Source of the DNA: an uncultured bacterium
GTDB taxonomy: Bacteria > Patescibacteriota > Minisyncoccia > Moranbacterales > GWC2-37-73
DNA: 19,666 bases
Direction: 5' to 3'
Assembly (NCBI GenBank): GCA_903824515.1
Contig: CAIJXA010000103.1
Span: 1-19,666 of the forward strand
Shown: in pieces, positions 5,895 to 11,900 of the stretch
Layout: the number at the start of each line of letters is the position of its first letter
Numbering within the stretch: position 1 is the first letter of the stretch
Notes under the pieces: model-generated
Databases searched by the model: none
What the model saw: only the letters and a program-made list of their open reading frames with translations
What the model was told of the DNA's origin: nothing
Program-made: the position numbers and the translations under genes

Positions 5895-6494
5895 AATGAA
5901 AGAAAGATATGTTTGTATTTTGAAATTTAAAACAAATTCAATTGCTTTGAAAAAAACTTCTTCCAAGGTTCCACTTGGAATGAGATAAATTGAGACCCCA
6001 CTTTTTTTGAGGTCAGCTACTTCAAGATCCCATTTTGTTTCAAGTTCAATTCTATTATTTATTTCAACTTCATTCAGATCACTTTGGTTCAGCATCCTTT
6101 GACGCAGCTCATTTTTAATTGGGCTAAGAAGATGAATAAAAATTGTTTTTTCTCCAAAATAGCGGTGCCACTTGGGTATTTCAGCGGGCGTTGCTAAATA
6201 AATTGCAATCTTGTTGTCCCTGATTGCCTCGTCAGCGCTCCTAAAGGTTACGCCACAATAGTCAGCCAGGGTTTCGTTTTTCAAGCTAGTCTTTCGCCAG
6301 GAGGCCAATTCTTTGTTGTCGATTAATTTTTGAAATTCTTCTTGGGAAACAATTTTAGCTTCTGAGGAGTTGTTTGGTTTTTGAACGCATGTAGTGACAG
6401 TCTTAACAAAACCTGCTTGATCGAAAACATATTTCAGCAAATTCATGAGAGTCGTTTTTCCGCTGGCAGATTTTCCTGTGATAATGATTATCAT
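5886..6494 (-). CDS. Guanylate-kinase-like P-loop nucleotide kinase
   Basis: A 202-residue P-loop protein. The Walker A motif is GKSASGKTT (residues 7-15) right at the N-terminus. The overall order follows guanylate kinase: TVTTC, where GMP kinases have TTR.pR; SQEEFQKLI, equivalent to S.eeF..l; NETLADYCGVTF, equivalent to the YGt region; IAIYLATPA for the central strand; and IFIHLLSPIKNELRQRML as lid/LID-like helix. The Arg residues of the GMP-binding TTRxPR motif are missing, so the acceptor may not be GMP and the true substrate is open. It is cytoplasmic. The gene is monocistronic, with a consensus promoter on the minus strand and a terminator overlapping its stop. The start at the first ATG puts the P-loop strand at residue 2, as usual for this fold. 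Confidence 0.75.
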   Translation of the reverse strand: MIIIITGKSASGKTTLMNLLKYVFDQAGFVKTVTTCVQKPNNSSEAKIVSQEEFQKLIDNKELASWRKTSLKNETLADYCGVTFRSADEAIRDNKIAIYLATPAEIPKWHRYFGEKTIFIHLLSPIKNELRQRMLNQSDLNEVEINNRIELETKWDLEVADLKKSGVSIYLIPSGTLEEVFFKAIEFVLNFKIQTYLSFINA

Positions 6495-6558
6495 GGCGGG
6501 CTGGTTTGTGCTGAAGTTGAGGAAGTTTAATTGACAATGAACAGTATATTGATTGTGA

Positions 6559-6587
6559 ATATTATTGTAATAATTAGATTATGTCAA
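6559..6587 (-). promoter_or_regulatory. Sigma-70-type promoter of the kinase gene
   Basis: On the minus strand: TTGACA (6587-6582), a 17-nt spacer, TAATAT (6564-6559). The predicted start near 6552 gives a leader of roughly 58 nt. Confidence 0.75.
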
Positions 6588-6589
6588 GG

Positions 6590-6613
6590 CAAATTGGTGG
6601 CCAAATTGGTGGC
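6590..6613. repeat. 12-bp tandem duplication
   Basis: caaattggtggc occurs twice in direct tandem (6590-6601 and 6602-6613), just upstream of the kinase -35 box. It could be slippage, or a pair of operator half-sites. Confidence 0.7.
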
Positions 6614-6652
6614 CAAGAAAAGTTGAAAAAAGTTACATAAATTTTGCTTAGT

Positions 6653-6683
6653 AAAAAACTCTCCTTCGGGGGAGAGTTTTTTT
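6653..6683 (-). terminator. Terminator of the CAP-domain gene (bidirectional)
   Basis: A perfect 12-bp stem (6653-6664 with 6671-6682, loop ttcggg), with A-tract and T-tract on the two sides. It lies about 70 nt downstream of the minus-strand CAP gene, before the kinase promoter. A separate 10-bp inverted repeat (6717-6726 with 6742-6751) touches the CAP stop codon. Confidence 0.8.
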
Positions 6684-6750
6684 GAAGATGGCAGTCTTAG
6701 TGCCTGATTTTTCACAAGATCAAAATGTATTAAATTTTTTGATTTTGATC

Positions 6751-7626
6751 TCATTTTCTCAATTTCATGTGCGTTAAATACATTTTTTTAATCAGAGAAG
6801 AACGGCTTGGGTCAATTGAGATTCTAGCTGGAGCAAGTTTGATTTTTTCGATTGAAAATTTTCCTATGCCTCTTCTTAGCGAAAGGAAATGAGTTGCGAA
6901 ATATGAATTGGTGGTGAATATTTCATGGAAAAAGAAAGCAAGCGTAAATATCGCAGTTAGTACATAAAGAAATGAAACAAAAGGTATCATTGATATTTTT
7001 TCTGAAGTCGTGGCTGAGATTTGTCCTATTGAATTAAGGATGGGGCTTGCACCACTGCGAAAATTTTCCCACAAGGAGCTGTTGCTCGCAAGCGCTTTCT
7101 TGTTGTCAGTGATTCCAGCTACAGATTTTGCAATTGGCAGCGAATTAGTTTTTGCACCGAACTCCTGAACAGTTATTATTGTTTCTTTTCCATTAATCTT
7201 ACCGGTGATAACTGCAACTCCAATTTCTTGATATTTTTCGTTGAGGATATTTTTTTTATGCGTCACGCTATTCATGAAAGCGTCATGCTGCGTTTGGGGA
7301 TCTGAAAAGTTTATCGCAAGATTTTCACCAGCAAAAGAATAGTCATAGCCGCTCTGGCCAATCCAATGCCAAGGGGTCACGCCGCTTGGGGAAACATGAG
7401 CAAAATAATTATGAACAATCATATCGTTGGCCTTTTCTTCGGCAGCTTGAGAAAGTTCGCTGTCAACTGTCAGTGGGGTGATGCCGCGGACTTGACGGTC
7501 TTTGTTGACCAGGTCGATGACTGACTGAACATTGAAAGTTGCTGCCACTGAATAGTGAAAAGGCGCTGCTATTGCTAGCGCTAGGATGGTTAAGAATATA
7601 GTATTTTTAAGCCATTTTGTACACAT
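6751..7626 (-). CDS. Membrane-anchored CAP/SCP-domain protein
   Basis: A 291-residue extracytoplasmic protein of the CAP (SCP/PR-1/Ag5) family. A signal peptide or N-anchor (MCTKWLKNTIFLTILALAI, ending near SVA) precedes a CAP domain at about residues 33-155: NKDRQVRGITPL, AAEEKANDM, YFAHVSP, AGENLAI, and AFMNSVTHKKNIL with the cavity His and Glu residues. A Ser/Asn-rich spacer, one hydrophobic segment near 213-235 (IPFVSFLYVLTAIFTLAFFF) and a basic tail of about 55 residues follow. The CAP domain should therefore face outside with the tail in the cytoplasm. Bacterial CAP proteins are poorly understood; envelope or surface roles are usual guesses. The ATG at 7626 is chosen because the longer GTG frame (7653) starts inside a perfect hairpin and would add nine residues ahead of the signal peptide. 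It has its own promoter and terminator. Confidence 0.85.
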   Translation of the reverse strand: MCTKWLKNTIFLTILALAIAAPFHYSVAATFNVQSVIDLVNKDRQVRGITPLTVDSELSQAAEEKANDMIVHNYFAHVSPSGVTPWHWIGQSGYDYSFAGENLAINFSDPQTQHDAFMNSVTHKKNILNEKYQEIGVAVITGKINGKETIITVQEFGAKTNSLPIAKSVAGITDNKKALASNSSLWENFRSGASPILNSIGQISATTSEKISMIPFVSFLYVLTAIFTLAFFFHEIFTTNSYFATHFLSLRRGIGKFSIEKIKLAPARISIDPSRSSLIKKMYLTHMKLRK

Positions 7627-7637
7627 TTTGATAAAAG

Positions 7638-7673
7638 AAAAGGGGCGTTTCACCCGAGTGAAACGCCCCTTTT
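7638..7673 (-). promoter_or_regulatory. Perfect 16-bp hairpin in the CAP-gene leader (attenuator-like)
   Basis: Arms 7638-7653 and 7658-7673 are perfectly complementary with a 4-nt loop and a GC-rich core (ggggcg). Read on the minus strand it is followed by TTTTCTTTT and lies between the predicted transcription start (about 7685) and the ATG (7626). It has the form of an intrinsic terminator placed in the 5' leader. It could be an attenuator, a stability hairpin, or a roadblock against antisense transcription. Confidence 0.7.
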
Positions 7674-7691
7674 GAAGACATTTATACTCTA

Positions 7692-7719
7692 ATTATACAC
7701 CTTTTTAGGGAAAAGTCAA
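7692..7719 (-). promoter_or_regulatory. Sigma-70-type promoter of the CAP gene
   Basis: On the minus strand: TTGACT (7719-7714), a 16-nt spacer, TATAAT (7697-7692). The resulting leader is about 59 nt and contains the 16-bp hairpin. Confidence 0.8.
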
Positions 7720-7793
7720 TGTTTTAAGCCCCATCTTCAACAATCAATTGCAACACTATTGTATAATTAAGAAAATTAATTAGAAAATAGCTT

Positions 7794-8506
7794 ATGCAAA
7801 AGAAAAGAGAATTTAGGCAATTAACCCTCAATGATAGGATTATGAAAGAAATAAATAAAAAGCAGCAAGCTATTAGTTTAAGGAAAAAAGGCTTCTCATA
7901 TAATTTAATAACTGACAAAATAGGCACACTTAAGAGCACGTTGAGTGCTTGGCTAAAAGATGTTCCATTTTTAACAAACAAGGAAGTAAAAAACGTATCA
8001 AAGCTGGCCCACTAAGATCAGGCATGTTGCGAAACAAACAAAAGTTGGCGGACATGACTAGGATAAAAGAAAGTGCAATCAGGGAAATAGGTGTCATTAC
8101 AAAAAGAGATCTCTGGATGCTGGGTTTGGGACTATACTTGGGCGAAGGCTCAAAAACCTATGAAATTACGAGAGTTATAAATTCTGATCCTGCGATTATC
8201 CGGTTGGCGATAAGATGGTTTAAAGATTTATGTGGACTTAGAAATAAAAATATAACCGTGGCAATTCAACTTTACCCTGACAGTGATGCAAAAAAATGCC
8301 TGGCTTTTTTGGAGCAAGGAGTTGAAGTTGCCATTGACTCAATTCAGGAAAACTCAAATTGATTATCGCAAGGATAAAACTGCCAAAAAACCAGGCTCTT
8401 GCCATACGGAACTGCTCATGTTACCATAGTTAGCAGTGGAAATGCTGAATTCGGAGTTAGCTTGCATCGAAGGATTATGGGGTGGATAGAAGTTTCCTTA
8501 AAATAG
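7794..8506 (+). pseudogene. Frameshifted HTH protein of a CPR-type family
   Basis: Three frames must be joined to read one protein. Frame A (from 7794 or, more likely, ATG 7842) gives an HTH: ISLRKKGFSYNLITDKIG, then KSTLSAWLKDVPF. A frameshift at the A6 run near 7987 leads to KKRIKAGPLRSG, then ITKRDLWMLGLGLYLGEGSK and INSDPAIIRLAIRWFKDLCG. A second shift at the T6 run near 8305 leads to WSKELKLPLTQFRKTQ and IDYRKDKTAKKPG. A third near 8398 restores LPYGTAHVTIVSSGN, then FGVSLHRRIMGWIEV up to TAG 8504-8506. All these blocks match, in order, one protein family I know from Parcubacteria-like genomes (HTH plus a domain reminiscent of homing-endonuclease folds; function uncertain). It ends 11 nt before tRNA-Gly. 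Gene decay is likely; indel sequencing errors are the alternative. Confidence 0.75.
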
Positions 8507-8517
8507 ATTAAGTAAAA

Positions 8518-8589
8518 GCGAGTATCGTATAGTGGCTATTATAACAGACTTCCAATCTGTGGAGGGGGGTTCGATTCCCCCTACTCGCT
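8518..8589 (+). tRNA. tRNA-Gly(UCC)
   Basis: A full cloverleaf: acceptor stem GCGAGTA/TACTCGC (7 bp, perfect), discriminator T at 8589, anticodon stem ACAGA/TCTGT around loop CTTCCAA with anticodon TCC at 8551-8553, and T-arm ggggg-ttcgatt-ccccc. The 5' half (TATCGTATAGTGGCTATTA) closely matches the E. coli tRNA-Gly(UCC) pattern. CCA is not encoded, so it must be added after transcription. A long hairpin terminator follows directly. The last 11 nt belong to an 88-bp direct repeat. Confidence 0.96.
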
Positions 8590-8666
8590 CAAATTTTTAA
8601 AATCCCTAGGTTTATCCTAGGGATTTTAAATTTGTTAGTGGTAGGAGGGAATCGAAGCGGGCAGAA
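8579..8666 (+). repeat. 88-bp direct repeat, copy 1 (tRNA 3' end + terminator + inverted tRNA-like end)
   Basis: Identical over all 88 bases to 8792-8879. It starts in the 3' acceptor/T-stem of tRNA-Gly and includes the terminator hairpin. It ends with an inverted tRNA-like stretch (8638-8657) whose reverse complement, gcttcgattccctcctacc, resembles the T-arm and 3' acceptor of the tRNA itself. The tRNA-end plus downstream copy looks like an att-type duplication, but no integrase is visible. Confidence 0.9.
8591..8633 (+). terminator. tRNA-Gly terminator hairpin
   Basis: A long stem around ccctagg (8604-8610) and cctaggg (8616-8622), extended by A/T pairs on both sides, starts two bases after the tRNA. 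An identical copy is at 8804-8846. Confidence 0.8.
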
Positions 8667-8797
8667 GCTAAGCAAGTTTTTGTTTAGTAAAACAAAAACG
8701 CAGTGTGCGTCGACAAATGCGGATGAGCATTTGACGCTGCCCAGGGCAAGGAATGAACGAGCGACGGCGAGTGAATGACGCGGAATTCCAACCCTAC
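8641..8797 (+). ncRNA. Candidate structured, tRNA-derived RNA or element between the 88-bp repeats
   Basis: The spacer can fold as nested stems. Outer pairs gtagg (8641-8645) with cctac (8793-8797) and ggaat (8648-8652) with attcc (8785-8789). Then gggcag (8659-8664) with ctgccc (8737-8742), enclosing two hairpins: a perfect 10-bp stem with 4-nt loop (8676-8699) and caaatgc/gcatttg extended by gcgt/acgc (8707-8737). There is no ORF. Its 3' end is a degenerate tRNA 3' end (ggaattccaaccctactcgc), then a terminator copy. Folding was done by eye; whether it is transcribed is unknown. Confidence 0.4.
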
Positions 8798-8879
8798 TCG
8801 CTCAAATTTTTAAAATCCCTAGGTTTATCCTAGGGATTTTAAATTTGTTAGTGGTAGGAGGGAATCGAAGCGGGCAGAA
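8792..8879 (+). repeat. 88-bp direct repeat, copy 2
   Basis: A perfect copy of 8579-8666 at a distance of 213 bp, but without a functional tRNA in front. Only a degenerate T-arm/acceptor-like sequence precedes it. It carries a second copy of the terminator and of the inverted tRNA-like end, 101 bp upstream of the giant surface-protein gene. Confidence 0.9.
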
Positions 8880-8980
8880 ATGAATATGAACTATGATGGA
8901 ATTAAGAATGTTCCCATTTTGCTGTAGAAAAAAATAAAATTGTGATACAATAAAAACATAAAAATCAAAGTATTAACTCT

Positions 8981-11900
8981 GTGAAAACAAAAACAAACTT
9001 TGACTTAGTTGTAAGCAAGAAAAAAATATTTGCGCTGCTATTGGTTGCGTTCTTTTTCGGTATGAGGGTGCCTGAGGCAAAAGCGATCGCGGCGGACGCT
9101 CCTTCTGATGTAACCACGATACCCTCCGTTGCCGAAAAAGCCTTGGGTGAGGCTAATCTTCCTTTCGTCGCGAACGAGGGACAGATCGGAAACGACACCG
9201 TGAAATATTACGTGAACACGTTCGCGGGCAACGTGTTCGTTACGGATTCCGGCTTGCGGTATTCGATAACGAAGAAAACGGAGGACAAAACCAGTCGTGG
9301 TCCCAGGAAAACGGCTCCGCGTGCGGCCGCCAGCGATACAGCGGCGGCTCCTACCACAGAAGGCGTTGCATTCGATGAACAGTTCCTCGACCAAAACAAC
9401 GATCCGATATCATATGATCCTCAAGGAGAAGACCCATCCGATATCCCCGTTTCATATTTCCAAGGATCAAATCCGGACAATTGGAAACAGAACGTCAAGA
9501 ATTACGGCAGTCTTTCTTTGGGCGAGCCGTGGCAGGGAATCGAGGTCAGACTGAAAGCCCACGGAAAAAACATCGAGAAAATTTTCACCGTCGCGCCCGG
9601 TGCGAATCCGGGTGAAATAGCCGTCGGCTTTGAAGGGATAGACAATCTCGCCATTCAGGATGATGGCACACTGAAAATCATCACGTCGGTCGGTGATGTT
9701 TCCATGACTGCTCCGGTCGCCTATCAACTACGTGACGACGGCTCCAGGCAAACGGTTAAAATCTCCTATGACGTCCGCAGTGGCAATCGCTACGAATTCT
9801 CTGTCGGCGAGTATGACCACGCAAGACCGCTCATCATCGACCCCCTGCTTGGAGGGACGTTTCTTGGAACGGGCAGCGAAGAACTTTATTCCATATCGCT
9901 GGATTCAAACGGAAACGTATTCGTCGCAGGCACGACGGCCGCGCTTGATTTTCCGGTCACTGCTGGAGTACTCCAACCGACATACGGGACCGGGAGCGAC
10001 GATTTCTACATTACGAAGTTCAAATCCGACCTCACCGGTCCGCTGTTGGCCTCCACGTATCTGGGAGGCAGCGGTAGATCATTTTTCGGGGTTCAAATCA
10101 AGGTAGCCTCAAGCGGTGACGTGTACATGGCGGGATCTTCTCGGCCCACGGCGGGATCTCCTATTCAGGATTATCCGACAACCAACGGATCGACCTGCGT
10201 CGTTCCGGCAGGACAATATTGCCCGGTCGTATCAAAGCTGAGTAATGACCTTACAAACCTCGAAGCGTCGACGTATGTGGGGTCTAACGCCCAATTATAT
10301 GGAATGGATATCGATTCAAACGGGAAGGTTTTCATAACTGGTTATACAAGAAATACGACGTTTCCGACTACTGCAGGTACGTATAAGCCAGATTATGGTG
10401 ATGACCCGGCGGTCGCTGGAGAAGCATTCGTTTCACGTCTTGATGCCGATCTAAACCTCGAAGCGTCGACGTTTGTCGGAGGCGGCGAAGCGTTTTCCAT
10501 TAAGGTAGATCCCAATGATAATGTCTTTATCGCGGGATATCCGACGTATGCCCCTTCATATTCCGTAACATATCCCACGACATCCGGCGCATATGACACC
10601 GTCGATCCTTCGGATACCAAATACTTCATTTCGAAGCTCTCAAACGATTTGGCTCAGCTAAACGCCTCGACTTTCTTGGGAGGTTCTAACGGTGATCTGA
10701 ATGTTTACGGCAGCCCGAATATGTTGCAACTTGATTCTTCGGGTAACGTGTATATAACCGATAGCACGAACGACTCCACTTACCCGACGACTCTGGGTGC
10801 CTATCAGCAGTCAATACAGACGGCGGGAGACTGGGATTTGGTAGTTTCAAAATTGGACAACGATCTTCATTCTCTGCTCGCGTCAACTTTTTTGGGAGGT
10901 ACCGACTATGAAGAGAGCGAGGGCGCGCTGGCAATCGATTCTCTTGGAAACGTTTTCACGGCCGCTTACACCCTCTCGCTGGATTTCCCGACGACTCCGG
11001 GCGCTTACTCCCGACCGACGTGTACTCCTGCCGCTACTTGTTATAATAATTATACCGTCTCAAAATTAAGTAGCGACCTTTCTACGCTGGCAGCGTCAAC
11101 GTATATCGAGACAAGCAGTGGCGATGGCATGGACGGCCCATATGCGCTGGCGTTCGATGCGGTCGGCTACGTGTATGTGGGAGGAACAGCTCTTACCAAT
11201 GAATTCCCGACCCTTCCGGGTGACTATCAAATCGCCTTAGTGGGCAATACAAACGGAGCCATAGCCAAGTTCGACAACGATCTGAGATTGGGTGGAATAA
11301 TCGCCCCGACCATCACCACTGGCGCCACTCCCACCAAGCTCACCGCCACCTCAGCTACCTTACACGCCACCCTCACCGACAGCGGAGGTGAGATTCCAAC
11401 GGTCACCATCAAGTGGGGAACCCAAATAGGAAACTTACCCAACATCTGCAGCCCGGTGACTCATGTGGGCAATGTGTATTCCTGCGACCTGACCGGTCTT
11501 ACCGCCAGCACTACCTATTATGTCCAAGCATCCGCCACCAACAATGGGGGTACGGGAGACGGAAGCGAAGAAAGTTTTCAAACCAATCTACCCGGATTCA
11601 CTTCGATCTCGATTGCTGCAGGTGTCGTGCAAAATGGGACGGGGCTGGCCATCGGCTCCAATGGATTTTCTCGTCTCGTATTTGTGGAACCTACCGATCT
11701 TACTTATGTGAACAGTAATCTTACCTATGCACGATGCACCGATGCGGACTGTACGCACCCGGTCATGAATGTGATTGACATGGTGGGTACTGTTGTAAGT
11801 AGGGGTGTGAGGACGGGCAGCAGTATCCTCACCTTGGGATCGGACGGGTTCGCTCGCATCGTATATGCCAAATCAGACGGTTCTCTCTGGGTGTATACCT

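Noticed and set aside
7627..7653. GTG start adding nine residues to the CAP protein
   Set aside because: The GTG and the codons after it lie in the 16-bp perfect hairpin, and ATG 7626 gives a normal signal peptide start.
7724..7981. An 85-codon hydrophobic minus-strand frame
   Set aside because: It is antisense to the HTH-coding part of the frameshifted gene, and it overlaps the CAP promoter area. Hydrophobicity follows from the Lys/Asn-rich sense codons.
8638..8800. CRISPR-like array from the two 88-bp repeats
   Set aside because: Only two long repeats with a 125-bp spacer, one end within a tRNA gene, and no cas genes; it does not fit CRISPR geometry.
8579..8980. Integrated genomic island at the tRNA-Gly 3' end
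   Set aside because: A direct repeat of the tRNA end exists, but the enclosed 125 bp contain no integrase or cargo; at most an empty or remnant site.
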